Below, one piece after another: positions 11,657 to 23,019 of a DNA stretch of 64,000 nucleotides. This DNA comes from Sinotaia quadrata. Taxonomy: Eukaryota > Mollusca > Gastropoda > Architaenioglossa > Viviparidae. The stretch covers positions 83,013,558 to 83,077,557 of the forward strand of contig CM054178.1 in assembly GCA_028829895.1 (NCBI GenBank). The letters are read 5' to 3'. The notes under the pieces were generated by a model. The model searched no databases. It had not been told where the DNA came from and saw only the letters and a list, made by a program, of their open reading frames with translations. The stretch's first letter is position 1. Every line of letters starts with the position of its first letter. Made by a program: the position numbers and the translations under genes.

Positions 11657-13882
11657 TGTGTGTAATCACGTTCATGGATATAATTCATCACAGAAATGAG
11701 AGTTGAGTTTTAGAGAGATATTTAAAGTCAATATACATAACCTTTTCAATAATGGCCGCAGTCACTAGCATATGTTCATAATCACGTGGTTTGCACGTCA
11801 CTGTCTTTCTTATTTAGGTGACGGTCCAACGTACCCCTTCTAGGCATGTTACACAACTGTTCTAGAATCTTCAATGCGTTCACAAAGCACACCCTGGAAA
11901 ATTGTCCAGAACTTCACATGCACTATCAAAGCACATCTCATAGAGTGTTCTAGAATTTTCATGTACACTACTCAGGACACCACGAGGATTGTTCAAGAAA
12001 CTTTTGTGAATTCTTCAGACCAAACACAAGCCTCAATTTCCGCCATATTGGCTCTTGAATGGAATTGACAGGAATCAACTTACAGCAACACATTTACTGA
12101 TAAGTTCGACTGTTACATGTCAGTATTTATTTAAGGACCCTGCTTAGGAATTTTACAGAAACTTTAATTTAATTAGATAAATTAATTTCTCCCTTTTCCC
12201 TAAACAGACTGGTTGCTCAAATTATCTTTCGTCTCATATGAAAATGCGCCTTTGTAGTACAGACAAACAGATTCACGAACAGACAACTTGTGTACAATAG
12301 CCGGTTTGGAAACCGTTAACACTCTCTTAAATCTTTATGCATTCAAAAGGTTCATTTAGCTCAGTCGATCCCCCATCCAAACCACGAATTAGGTCTATAT
12401 GCATAAAAATTCACTACGAAAGAGGTATTAACAAATAAAGAATTTAATAGTTAATATTTAACAATAACAATCAATTACGAAGACACAGCTTCAGATCTAA
12501 ACTAAGGCAAGTATAATCGGCTTGACTTTTACTGTTAAAAGTTAGGTTTGCCAGCACTTTCGATTGAATCAGACTTCAGGTTTTAGTTACTCAACTTTCT
12601 CAGTAGTCTTGATATACACGTGGTCTAAGAACAGTTCGATCCTTCCACGTATCAAGCGATGCTTGCAGGTGCGACCGTAGTTCCAGTAACCTTGTCGTCC
12701 CCTCGACTTGTTACACTAGCGATCCGTCATCTCACAAAACCAACAACAATGGCGACATGGAATTGTACATCGTTCGTCAGAGTTGCACAAAGAAACACGC
12801 CATGCACTCAATGTGATGCAAAGGTGGCAATAATACGTAGAACGTATTATAAGGCTGAGGATAAGAACCCGCGCTTCTTAAAGTAGACTTTACTGCACAA
12901 GACGGGTTCCTATGTTCCTATGTTTCTTCTGACTCAGCAAGATTTCGGCGACCAAGATGCTCTAGAGCTGGGTGTATGTCGACCGGTTCGCGTTATGAGT
13001 AAAGAATATTATCGCGTCAAGAGTATTTATTGTAGTGCATGAATGTATCACGTGACTAGAACTTTCTCGACTGCTGTCTAAAGTTACATAACAAGGGATA
13101 AACTCACTATTGTTTTTTCCTCATGCTGATGCATGACGGTAGGGTTCAAACAAAGGAATTCAATTCGAATATGATATTCGAGTTCGGATATGGGTCACAA
13201 GTTCATGACAAGAATTCTGGTCAGAAGTCTGTCACATCAACGATAACGCTGGATTCACGCACATAACGTGATCCGGTAGAGTACAGAAGTCACTGTAGTC
13301 TGAAGTGGGTATAAGACTACAAAATTTATAAAAGGTGCACTCATTTCTGCAAAAGTCATTTAAGGCATCACTAAATTTTAGGCATATTTAAAATCACTAA
13401 ACTCCTTCCTCTCTCACACACTTTCTCAACTTACAAATCCTGCAACGATATTCGTTAGCCTGATACATATGCAGCATAAGAAATATAGCATCAATCTAAA
13501 TTCACACCCGCAATGTACATTGTAATCAAATTATTAGAACATAGAAATAATAGTTCAATTACATAAAACATTCTCTAATTCAAATCATAGATCAATAGCA
13601 AACATGTACGAAATATTTCAAAGCAGGCCCATCCCCACTGAATAAAGTTGTTATGAGCAATATGAGACTATTAGTCGGAAAATCTACTCATCTGCTTGGA
13701 ACTGTTTTGGATTGCATCAGCAAGTTCTAGCATATTGTTTACCTGAGTTGTTTACTCCAACTCTGACCCTTACAGAAAATACCATCATAAGCAGTTCCCA
13801 AGGTCGACTCACGTTAACATTGGCAACAATTATACAATTTTAAGTTTAGAATAAAGGATAGACAAATTTACTCCGCCACACA
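11120..13882 (+). mobile_element. TIR element family, copy B (longest)
   Basis: Plus-strand copy. Its left part (about 11125-12090) matches the reverse complement of 49440-50340: ATGATTATTATTTA, TTAATAATTCTCC, CAATCAAAAGAGC, CACGTGGTTT, then TTGACAGGAATCAACTTACA. Its right part (about 13265-13882) matches the same copy resuming at GGTAGAGTACAG, and also copies A and C. The element ends at 13882 with TCCGCCACACA. About 1.17 kb between 12090 and 13265 is absent from the 49 kb copy. I see no transposase domain. The left terminus is not resolved; similarity is lost upstream of about 11120. Confidence 0.75.
11584..11663. repeat. (TG)n microsatellite inside copy B
   Basis: About 39 near-perfect TG dinucleotides, interrupted by TATG near the end. 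Confidence 0.95.
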
Positions 13883-14654
13883 TAGTATTATATTTGTTTT
13901 GAATCGTACTCGTTCATCTGCACAATCATTCTTTGGCTGGCATGGCATCGTGTCTGTGTACCTGCGTAAATTTGTAATGGTATGCAATCACGGATAATTA
14001 TATTTTCAGTTTCGCATTTGTGTTAAATCTAATCGGCTGTTGGTGTTCAATAATTACTCATTCACGATATACATCCAAGTTATTCCGTGTCTAATGTATT
14101 TATATCTACTTTCTCTCTTAATCTTTGAATTGCCATCAAAGAGCTCTCCCGACTGAAAAAGAACAAAACAACCCCATAATTACAAGCGCACGCACTCTGA
14201 ATTACAAAGAAAACTCACAGGGAGGTAACTTTTACAAAAAATAATAATTTTTAAAATACAGTAAATAGAAATATCTAACTTCTGAAGCTTTAAAAACATA
14301 TCGTGAACACTTGAAAATGGACGCCTCTCACCCTTGTTTAAATATTTCATTAAAGTTTACGGCCTGCATGGTAATCATGCTGCGTGGAGTCGAAGAGCTT
14401 TTATTTAATTGCATTGTTGTCTCCACTTCACAAGGTTATGGCCAACTATGAAAGCATACTTTCAGTTGAGAAGCAAACAGAATTTACTTAACACGTCTCG
14501 AGACAGCTTATGATCAGATTATAAAACTTTCAATGCGAGTGACGACGTGTGTTGTGTGTTTGTGTGAGCGCGTTTGATGTGAGTGCATGTATGAGGGTGA
14601 GGGTGGAGTAAGGAGGAAAATACAAGAGGGCGAGGCAGCTATTTTCCTCTGACT
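13883..14654. other. No supported gene
   Basis: AT-rich sequence with no gene. CAGGGAGGTAACT at about 14219 resembles the GGGAGATAACT-type motif. GT-rich sequence appears at 14540-14620. Confidence 0.4.
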
Positions 14655-14675
14655 CCCCCCCCCCCCCCCCCCCCC
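14655..14675. repeat. C21 homopolymer
   Basis: Uninterrupted run of 21 C. Length is likely to be unreliable in sequencing and could form an i-motif on this strand or a G-quadruplex on the other. Confidence 0.95.
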
Positions 14676-15635
14676 GACAATCGTAATACTGTAGTGATGG
14701 TGTCGAATGTGATGTCTGACTTTTTTTGTTAAGTGTGACGTCATTTTGATGTCAGTAAGAGGTGCAGTTAAATGATACATTCATCTGATGACGCACTCAG
14801 TGTTGTCGGTGGTGGGGTGGTGGTGGTGGAAGTGTTGTTGTTGGTCGTTTGTTTCAGTAAGGGGAAAGTGACTGGATCTTTGTCACGCTGACGGAATCAT
14901 AAAATGTCTGCTCAGTGATACCTCTCTATCGTCTGTCGTCACAACTCCCGTCCAGGAAAACAAACATGTCAATATATGGAAACTCACAAACGAACATACA
15001 AATAACAAAGAAACAAGAAAACCAACAAAAGATATTAGTAGACTTAAACAGGTGTTAATAGTGACAGTTTGCATACTTGCTCAACTATCTAAGTTAGATC
15101 ACTTCCGTGACACTTTTGTTGCTGTGACTTGTTGCTTGGTTACGTAAGTGTTAACATACGGGCACTTTGGACCACAGTCGAAATCTGCTGGTTCGGAGTT
15201 AAGTAAACTTTGAGGTAGACTGTACTACAGAAAAAAATCCTTTGATCCTCTTCCTAATAAAGTGACAGACATGTGCAAACACACCACGAGACCAGTACAA
15301 ACGAATCTTCACTCCGAGCAAAATTTAATAGCGCCATTGTGGACGGTACGTGTTAGTTATACCGTCACAACGTTCACATAAATGTAATGACATGAAAGGA
15401 TGCATTGAATGGAGTGTGAAACAGGTGTTGCGTCATAATTTTTAAAAAATACCCACTTCTGTATGTAAACTCGTTTACTATTGGCTTAATGTTTTAGTTT
15501 CAACTTATGTTGATTCTTCAGTCGAGGGTGAGGACAATATATATGTTCTGGAAGGGTGAGCTTGTAGTGTCAAGAATAGGAAAGCGTGAATGTAGGCTTG
15601 ATTATTTATTTGGGGAGGATTCTAAAGGTGCTAAT
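14676..15635. other. No supported gene; one CRE palindrome
   Basis: Contains an exact TGACGTCA at 14736-14743 and a GGTGGTGG-rich stretch near 14800-14835. Nothing else is recognised. Confidence 0.4.
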
Positions 15636-15639
15636 GCAT

Positions 15640-15835
15640 CTGGGCAACGGCTCATTTTGATTTTCATTCGTCAGAAGCTCTTACGCGTGCGCGTAGCCGA
15701 TACCACACGGGACACGATATATCGTCCCATCCAACAGATCGAAGACACTAAGCTCGCCACACGCGAGCTGTTCTACCGACATGGAATTCGACCAGGAATT
15801 GAACAAGGCCCACTCGATCTGGAGCTATGTATACA
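15640..15835 (-). mobile_element. tRNA-derived SINE remnant
   Basis: Read on the minus strand from 15835 downward, there is an A-box-like TAGCTCCAGAT, then a B-box-like GGTCGAATTCC (about 15783-15793). A body follows with CTGTTGGATGGGACG, GTGTCCCGTGTGG and GCGCACGCGTAAGAG. The order GGATGGGACG, GTCCCGTGTG, then an ACGTAAAAGA-like block is what I recall of a widespread molluscan SINE body. A 128-codon plus-strand frame (15507-15893) runs across this SINE and into the adjacent array, so I do not treat it as a gene. No target-site duplication is resolved. The right edge abuts a minisatellite. Confidence 0.6.
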
Positions 15836-15843
15836 TGTTGCGT

Positions 15844-16385
15844 CATACAAACTAACTAGTGGGCATAAAGAACTGCCATGTCGTACAAACTAACTAGTGG
15901 GCATAAAGAACTGCCATGTCGTACAAACTAACTAGTGGACGTGAAGAAATGCCATGTACAAACTAACTAGTGGACGTGAAGAAATGCCATGTACAAACTA
16001 ACTAGTGGACGTGAAGAAATGCCATGTACAAACTAACTAGTGGACGTGAAGAAATGCCATGTACAAACTAACTAGTGGACGTGAAGAAATGCCATGTCGT
16101 ACAAACTAACTAGAGGACGTGAAGAAATGCCATGTACAAACTAACTAGTGGACGTGAAGAAATGCCATGTACAAACTAACTAGTGGACGTGAAGAAATGC
16201 CATGTACAAACTAACTAGTGGACGTGAAGAAATGCCATGTCGTACAAACTAACTAGTGGACGTGAAGAAATGCCATGTACAAACTAACTAGTGGACGTGA
16301 AGAAATGCCATGTCGTACAAACTAACTAGTGGACGTGAAGAAATGCCATGTACAAACTAACTACCGGGCTTAAAGAACTAATATG
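15844..16385. repeat. 35/38-bp minisatellite, about 15 copies
   Basis: Units contain GTACAAACTAACTAGTGGAC followed by GTGAAGAAATGCCAT. Some copies carry an extra GTC after CCAT, so 35- and 38-bp versions alternate irregularly. Outer copies have GGGCATAAAGAACTG and the inner ones GGACGTGAAGAAATG, so homogenisation is strongest in the middle. Confidence 0.93.
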
Positions 16386-16470
16386 TCGTACAGAAAAAAA
16401 TGATGCATTCACTCCAGTTTTACACCCCGTAAAAACAAAAATCAATCCCATGCTGCTTGTTTTCAGCGAG

Positions 16471-16618
16471 TCATACGCCAAATAAAAAAAGTGGTTTGTG
16501 TTCCTAAATAAATGTTTAGTCATGCGTCATATAAAAAACGTGGTTTGTGTTCCTAAATAAATGTTTAGTCATGCGTCATATAAAAAACGTGGCTTAGTGT
16601 TCCTGGACACATGTTTAG
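16471..16618. repeat. 49-bp minisatellite, 3 copies
   Basis: Three units starting TCATACGCC or TCATGCGTC and ending AATGTTTAG or CATGTTTAG, at 16471, 16520 and 16569. The third is 50 bp long. Confidence 0.92.
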
Positions 16619-16694
16619 TTATGCAAATTAGTTAACGAAAGCAGTAGCGTTTCATTTAAAAAGAATGAGTCGGCGGATGTAGGTGTGTGGAAAC

Positions 16695-16780
16695 AATGAT
16701 GACGTCATTATTAAACGGCCTCCATAATTAGCAATAGCATCTTTTTACTTATGATGTCATTCTTTAATAACGTCATCATT
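16695..16780. repeat. Imperfect inverted repeat around a CRE palindrome
   Basis: Left arm AATGATGACGTCATTATTAA (16695-16714) pairs with TTTAATAACGTCATCATT at 16763-16780, apart from a 3-bp gap. The loop is about 47 bp. The left arm contains an exact TGACGTCA at 16700-16707. It may be a foldback element or a palindromic regulatory site. Confidence 0.6.
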
Positions 16781-16855
16781 ATATATATATCTATCTATCT
16801 GTAGCCAATACATTTCCCTCTCAATTTGTGAGTGCATATGTGTGTATATTAATAT

Positions 16856-16857
<2 letters not shown>

Positions 16858-16904
<47 letters not shown>
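16858..16904. repeat. (CA)n microsatellite
   Basis: About 23 CA dinucleotides, preceded by TATATTAATATG. Confidence 0.95.
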
Positions 16905-16910
<6 letters not shown>

Positions 16911-17800
16911 TATATGTGCTCGCGCAATACAAGTCAGGAAAGGTGGCCGTCAAACGTAAGGAAAATAAAGAAATATATAATAACAATTCAATGATAATTT
17001 TCTTCTTCATCGAACTGTTGAATAACTTTTGTGTTCATATTAATTTCTTGAAAGAGCTTTATCTAGTTTTGTTTTGCTTTTCAGCTTCAGAAGTTTCTAA
17101 CACTTGATGGCACCAAGCACAAGCGATTTCAGGATGCTGTGGAGATGCCATATTTACAAATCAGAGAGAAGACGTCACAGCATGGACCGCCGTGGTCTCG
17201 TCAACCATAAATCAAACATAATCGCCACTTTCAACAGCATAAATTAGTTAGGCCATCTTGCAAGTGACTATCGCCATCTAAATGCCTTTGTTCGCTTTTC
17301 TCCCGCTTAACTAGGTGAGTAGAACAGATGGCAGGCAGGTTCATCCTAAGAGTGACGTCATGGAGTACGCCTTAGTGCAAAGATTAATAGGCAACCAATC
17401 TATTTAGCACCGACATCGTGTTTCTTAAGTCGCTGGCCGCCTCATCAAGGGGTCTTGGCTTTGCTGTCGTGATTTCTATCTTGCAATAAATCTTAAGCTG
17501 ACACTTTTGTGGATCACGTGTTTTGTGACGTGAAACCGGCAGCTACAAGGAATGTAACAATGGGCCTGGTGGGTTACGGAATTCATCAGTCCTGATCGCT
17601 TTTAATGTTTCCCACGCTGCCTCGCGACGCACTTTGGAGCCAAGATGTGTAATCCCTATCAGCAGTCTAAAGGGTTAAAACGAGCCTTCATTTGTAATGA
17701 AACTGTTCCGACTGTCAATATTGCCAACTTTCCGGCTATTTGGTATTTGTTCATGACGTCATTAGCAGCGCTATCATTTTACATGCTGCTTGTGTATTTG
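16905..17800. other. No supported gene; two CRE palindromes
   Basis: Exact TGACGTCA occurs at 17353-17360 and 17754-17761. AACTAGGTGAGTAG near 17311 looks like a splice donor, but no exon can be defined around it. Confidence 0.4.
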
Positions 17801-18139
17801 CGTGCGTGCGTGTGTGTGTGCTTAATGTGACCGTATATAGTAAGCATATGTTTGTATGTGTGTGGTGCTTAAAGTGACTGTAGGCTATAGTATACTTTAT
17901 GTGTGTGTATGTATGTGTGTGGTGCTTAAATTGATTGTATAGTATACAGTGTGTGTGTGTGTGTGTGTGGTGCTTAAAGTGACTGTAGGCTATAGTATAC
18001 TTTATGTGTGTGTATGTATGTGTGTGGTGCTTAAATTTGATTGTATAGTATACAGTGTGTGTGTGTGTGTGTGTGTGGTGCTTGAAGTGACTGTATAATA
18101 AAAAAAATATGTGGTGTGTTTGTAAAGATATGTATGCAT

Positions 18140-18187
<48 letters not shown>
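17801..18187. repeat. Compound TG-rich repeat with longer units
   Basis: A duplicated module of roughly 110 bp (GTGGTGCTTAAAGTGACTGT, TATAGTATAC, then TG tracts) is present about 2.5 times, followed by a purer (TG)n at 18143-18187. Confidence 0.8.
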
Positions 18188-18719
18188 CTATTAACTATTC
18201 GTATGTATTAATCAAAGAGTGTATGTGCTGAATGTGTATATTCATCAAAATGTGTGTTGGAGAGTGTGTAATACAAATTAATTAAGCATTATCAAATTGT
18301 AATTATCTCTATTTAGCTAAATATCCATTTGCATGTGCTAATGTGTATGTATATGTTATGTATGAACTTAATTTGCATGTTAATGAACACCATATGTGTG
18401 AGTAGACCATGTCTGTTGTGATATAACCAGCACTTCAAGACCAAGTGAAATGGAATCCAGTCATCCACAGATAAGAATAAATCCCTATGCAATGAGTAAT
18501 TCCCAAGACTGCAAAATTTAAACTTTCAGAGATTACAATATTTCTTAAAGAAATAAGACCTCTCGTCCATTTGCGAGACTGACTTTTCACCATAGTAACA
18601 CAACATTTGACGTCACAACGTGGAACTAAAATCTTTGTGCGCTATCCCACATATTATTGTCTTGCTTTAAACGCGTGGTTTGAAAAATTGAAACATGGTT
18701 AAATATTTTAAAATTAATG
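18188..18719. other. No supported gene; one CRE palindrome
   Basis: TG-biased sequence grading into unique AT-rich DNA. Exact TGACGTCA at 18608-18615. Confidence 0.4.
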
Positions 18720-19290
18720 TCCTTTTGTGCTAGAAATTAGCATTTCATATTAGCATTTCGTGTAATGTAAAAATAACATCTTTCAGTGCTAGAACGGTAA
18801 AACTCGCGTATTTCTACGTTTTAACAATGAAACTGGTGTATTTCTATGTTCGAACAGTAAAACTCGCGTGTTTCTGTTAGAACAGTAAAACTGAAGTATT
18901 TTCATTTTAGAACAGTAAAACTCACCTATCTCTGAATTAGAATAATAAAATTAATGTTTTCTTTGAGAGAAGAGTAAAATTAATGTCTTATTGTGAGAAA
19001 GGAGAAAAATGAATGTCTTTCTTTGAAAAAGGCGTAAATGTAAGGTTCTGTGTGCTAGGAAGATCAATTATCGTTGTCTTTTATTTGTTGAATAACAGGA
19101 AAGTCCTTCTGTATTAGTAATTTAAAGTCTGTCTGAGTTATTAGTATTTTTCTGTGCTTGACCAGTAAAACTAAACGTTTCGTGTTCAAATCGTACATTT
19201 CAGACTTGTTACTATGTACTTTGCCTGCGAAATTAGTATATTCATATATGAACTGTAAAATTAACCTCACCGACATATGATCAGTGTAAA
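18720..19290. repeat. Degenerate about 30-bp minisatellite
   Basis: Recurring AGAACAGTAAAACTCGCGTA, then TTTCTGTG-like blocks, grading into AGTAAAATTAATGTC blocks on the right. About ten or more copies, heavily diverged. Confidence 0.7.
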
Positions 19291-19380
19291 ACGAATGTCA
19301 ATGTATTTGAACAAAATCAAGTAATGCCTCTTTATGCATGAGCACAGTTCGCTTAACTAATTTTCCTCAACCTAATTATA

Positions 19381-19945
19381 ATTTAAGTGAGCCATTGGGA
19401 GTGTGTAAGAAGTTAAATGGTACTTTAATAGTGTTGAATTCCTTATTACAATTTAAGCGAGCCATTGGGAGTGTGTAAGAAGTTAAATGGTACTTTAATA
19501 GTGTTGAATTTCTTATTACAATTTAAGCGAGCCATTGGGAGTGTGTAAGAAGTTAAATGGTACTTTAATAGTGTTGAATTTCTTATTACAATTTAAGCGA
19601 GCCATTGGGAGTGTGTAAGAAGTTAAATGGTACTTTAATAGTGTTGAATTTCTTATTACAATTTAAGCGAGCCATTGGGAGTGTGTAAGAAGTTAAATGG
19701 TACTTTAATAGTGTTGAATTCCTTATTACAATTTAAGCGAGCCATTGGGAGTGTGTAAGAAATGAAATGGTAGTGGAATTGTGATAAATACCGATAATTA
19801 TTTAAGCAAACCATGTTTGAAATTTAAATGGCATTTAACGGTGTTAAATTCCTGATTACAATTTAAGCGAGCCATTGGGAGTGTGTTTGAAATGAACTGG
19901 TAGTGGAATTGTGACGAATACCGATAATTATTTAAGCAAGCCATT
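19381..19945. repeat. 70-bp tandem repeat, about 8 monomers
   Basis: Units begin ATTTAAGCGAGCCATTGGGA at 19381 (ATTTAAGTGA variant), 19451, 19521, 19591, 19661 and 19731. They continue through AAGTTAAATGGTACTTTAAT. After 19731 a second monomer type appears, with TAGTGGAATTGTGA and TACCGATAATTATTTAAGCA, and the two types then alternate. Confidence 0.93.
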
Positions 19946-20127
19946 GTGAGGCCATTCAAAGTTGTCGTCCTTTAATGTCTTCCTAGTGAATGTCATAAAA
20001 GTTAGGATAGGAGATTCCTATGGACTTATTTTTTTAAAAATTGAAATAAACTTGAATTTCATTCTATTTCAAGTGATCTACAATCTATATCAAATTAACT
20101 TCACAACGAGCCACAGAGTCCTGTTGC

Positions 20128-20143
<16 letters not shown>

Positions 20144-20160
<17 letters not shown>

Positions 20161-20161
20161 G
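20144..20161. repeat. G18 homopolymer after (GT)n
   Basis: Run of 18 G directly following a short (TG)n. Potential quadruplex or assembly-length artefact. Confidence 0.93.
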
Positions 20162-20429
20162 CGTGAATAACTTTTCAATGGGGATGACACTTCGTTCCTG
20201 ACGTCTGTGGACATGTTTACTGTTGTGTGAAGGTCAAGCGTTTTTCAAAGTCCAGATTGCTCCTCTTCAAGTTGGGCAGGTGACGTTATTTATAGCTAAC
20301 AAGATTAGCAGTGGTGACGTTTATCCTGCTGGGCATTATCAATTCTCTTTCATAGTGACGTCACACGCGAGTCACGTCCTTCTTCAAAGATACCACGTCC
20401 AAACAGAACAGAATTATTTACAGGGAAGA
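20162..20429. other. Non-repetitive spacer with CRE palindrome
   Basis: Contains an exact TGACGTCA at 20356-20363 and two nearby GGTGACGTT sites (about 20280 and 20312). No gene is recognised. Confidence 0.4.
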
Positions 20430-21060
20430 TAGATAGTGTGATGCTGATGTCACCTAGTTAATGATTATGATTATTATTTAATTATTCATCCATAACTAAT
20501 TACAAGTTTTAGAATATTAATTTATGTTATTAATAATTCTACAGACTACACCACTCGTCTCTCTCACATGGCAGATATGCGTGCACTGTAAACGTTTTCT
20601 CTCTTCCACAACATTAAAGACAAATATTTACAGTCACATAATATTTCCATATGTGAAAAACGTCTCACTAAAGGAGAAGATAAGTCCGTCTTTTAATCTA
20701 TATTTAGCCTGCTCACATCCACCCATTTCTTCTCCAACATAAGGTTATCAATATTTGTAAGAAGGTCAATAAATGTAAAAATAAATTTATTAAATCAGCA
20801 ATCAAATATACATATAATAAGTACAATGAAAAAAGATTACTTGACCATGGTATCTCCACAAAAGCACGTTTGAATAATTTTAATACCTATACAGTCCTAT
20901 ATCCTAAACTATCAATCAACAAATTAAATGTCAATACAAGTTGCCTGTAAATATAATCAGGGAACAATCTCTAAGTTTCCAGTTTATTAACTTTTAATTC
21001 TATTATTTTTTATATTCAAGTCTCAACTTACAGTTTCCTACAAAAGCATTTATTAGCCTG

Positions 21061-21103
<43 letters not shown>

Positions 21104-21643
21104 ATAATATTTACAGTATAATAGTTTATGAACATGTTCACTAGAAACAAAGTCAAGTGTTTAACATATTACACATGAGCATCTCCGTTCACAATTTGGA
21201 CAAATAATAATTCTCACATAATACATCTTTATGTAAAATGCAAGTACAACATATCAATAGCAAGAATGCATGAAATATTTCTAACTCCATTCTTTCTCAA
21301 TCAGTCAGTTAACTCACCATTAAGCTATGGCTGCCTTTCATGACCGGACTTCTTGCCACACCAAATTCAAGTGATTAGACCATAGATCTCTTTACAGCAG
21401 GTAAACTTTTAATCACAGCCCATTGGTTGGTCTCGATCCCATAAATATTAACCACTGGATAATCAAAACTACTCATACAGTAAGATCTGGTTTGGATTAC
21501 ATCAGCAATTTCTATAATATTCTCAACTCGAGTTGTTTACTCCAACTCTGACACTTACAAAAATACAATCATAAGGAGTGTCCATGGTTGGGTCACTTCG
21601 GCAATTTAACAAGTTTATATAATAATTAAGTCTAGAAATAGGG

Positions 21644-21645
<2 letters not shown>
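20430..21645 (+). mobile_element. TIR element family, copy C
   Basis: Plus-strand copy. It begins near GTCACCTAGTTAATGATTAT and shares TTATTAATAATTCT, CCGTCTTTTAA, a TCCACCCA block, AATCAGCAATCAAATATAC, TTAGCCTGATACACAC and TTGTTTACTCCAACTCTGAC with copies B and D. The right end is replaced by a (GA)n tract near 21650, so the TCCGCCACACA terminus is missing. No coding capacity is seen. Confidence 0.72.
21061..21100. repeat. (AC)n inside copy C
   Basis: About 20 AC dinucleotides. It sits at the same position in the element as the (TG)n/(AC)n tract of copy D, so the tract is ancestral to the family. Confidence 0.93.

Positions 21646-21650
<5 letters not shown>

Positions 21651-21682
<32 letters not shown>
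21651..21682. repeat. (GA)n microsatellite
   Basis: About 16 GA dinucleotides at the truncated right end of copy C. Confidence 0.93.
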
Positions 21683-21686
<4 letters not shown>

Positions 21687-21997
21687 ATAAAAGAATGGGG
21701 AAAGAAGGAAAAAAGCATAAATATGTTGAGAAGATTTATCAAAGAGATATATCAATCTCACAAGACTATCTCTCACAGTGAATGCTGGAACTACAGAGTG
21801 ACTACAATGACTTCAATGACTTCAATGACGAACGTCAATGAGGACCTCGATTATCACAACATATAGCGTCACAATTTATATTTCCATGATTTAATTCAAA
21901 TAACAGACATATACACTCTCACAGAAATATATAGGCCTGCAAAACACACACGCACATAGACATATTTAAAACATACGAAAAGTACTATTCATGAGCA

Positions 21998-21998
<1 letters not shown>
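21683..21998. other. No recognisable feature
   Basis: AT-rich sequence with a small GACTTCAATGACTTCAATGA duplication near 21807. No gene. Confidence 0.4.

Positions 21999-22079
<81 letters not shown>
21999..22079. repeat. (AC)n microsatellite
   Basis: About 40 uninterrupted AC dinucleotides. Confidence 0.96.
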
Positions 22080-22565
22080 TCTAGCACAATGTTGAATATC
22101 TTACCAGCATTGTTTAGGTTTAATGTACACACTTTGCCAGCACTAACCACTCTCTCTTCAAGTTCCATTTTTCTTTCTCTCTCATTTTCTTTTATTGCAT
22201 CGACATAATTTTATATCGTCTGCTAGGCTACATCAGTACCCACACAATTAATACATGTTATGTCATAAAAAAAACGCCTATCGACTTAAAATAAATACAA
22301 ATGCTGCATGCAAAATATTTTAAAAATCCTAATGAGTATATCCTAGGACAGGATGCAGACATTTACTGAACATTAATTGTACTGTAATTCTATAGGTGTC
22401 AGTGGCTGGCATATCAGTACAAAACAGAAGCAGTCTTTGAGCGGCAAGCTGCGACTGTAAATTGATGCAATTGTTTCGATAGCACTCCCCGCGAGGGGTG
22501 GAGCCTCAGTGACGGAGTTATCAAGCAGTTTCAAGTATCAGGTTGGTGGAAGCTTCTGCCCGTTT
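22080..22565. other. No supported gene; small GC-rich hairpin
   Basis: Contains CTCCCCGCGAGGGGTGGAG near 22486, which can form a short GC hairpin. Otherwise unique AT-rich sequence. Confidence 0.4.
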
Positions 22566-23015
22566 CCATAGTTGGAGTGTATTTTTCTACTTTCCTTTTT
22601 CTTCTCTCTTTGTCTCCATAGTTGGAGTGTATTTTTCTACTTTCCTTTTTCTTCTCTCTTTGTCTCCATAGTTGGAGTGTACTTTTCTACTTTCCTTTTT
22701 CTTCTCTCTTTGTCTCCATAGTTGGAGTGTACTATTCTACTTTCCTTTTTCTTCTCTCTTTGTCTCCATAGTTGGAGTGTACTATTCTACTTTCCTTTTT
22801 CTTCTCTCTTTGTCTCCATAGTTGGAGTGTACTATTCTATTATCCTTTTTCTTCTCTCTTTGTCTCCATAGTTCGAGTGTACTATTCTATTATCCTTTTT
22901 CTTCTCTCTTTGTCTCCATAGTTGGAGTGTACTATTCTACTTTCCTTTTTCTTCTCTCTTTGTCTCCATAGTTGGAGTGTACTATTCTATTATCGTTTTT
23001 CTTCTCTCTTTGTCT
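22566..23015. repeat. 50-bp minisatellite, 9 copies, splice-acceptor-like units
   Basis: Nine 50-bp units beginning CCATAGTTGGAGTGTA. Each contains the pyrimidine tract CCTTTTTCTTCTCTCTTTGT before the next CCATAG. On the plus strand every junction therefore reads as a long polypyrimidine tract followed by TAG, the layout of a 3' splice site. The last unit runs into TCTCCAG instead of TCCATAG. Confidence 0.93.
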
Positions 23016-23019
23016 CCAG

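Noticed and set aside
15507..15893. 128-codon plus-strand open frame
   Set aside because: It lies antisense across a SINE remnant and enters the adjacent minisatellite; no domain is recognisable.
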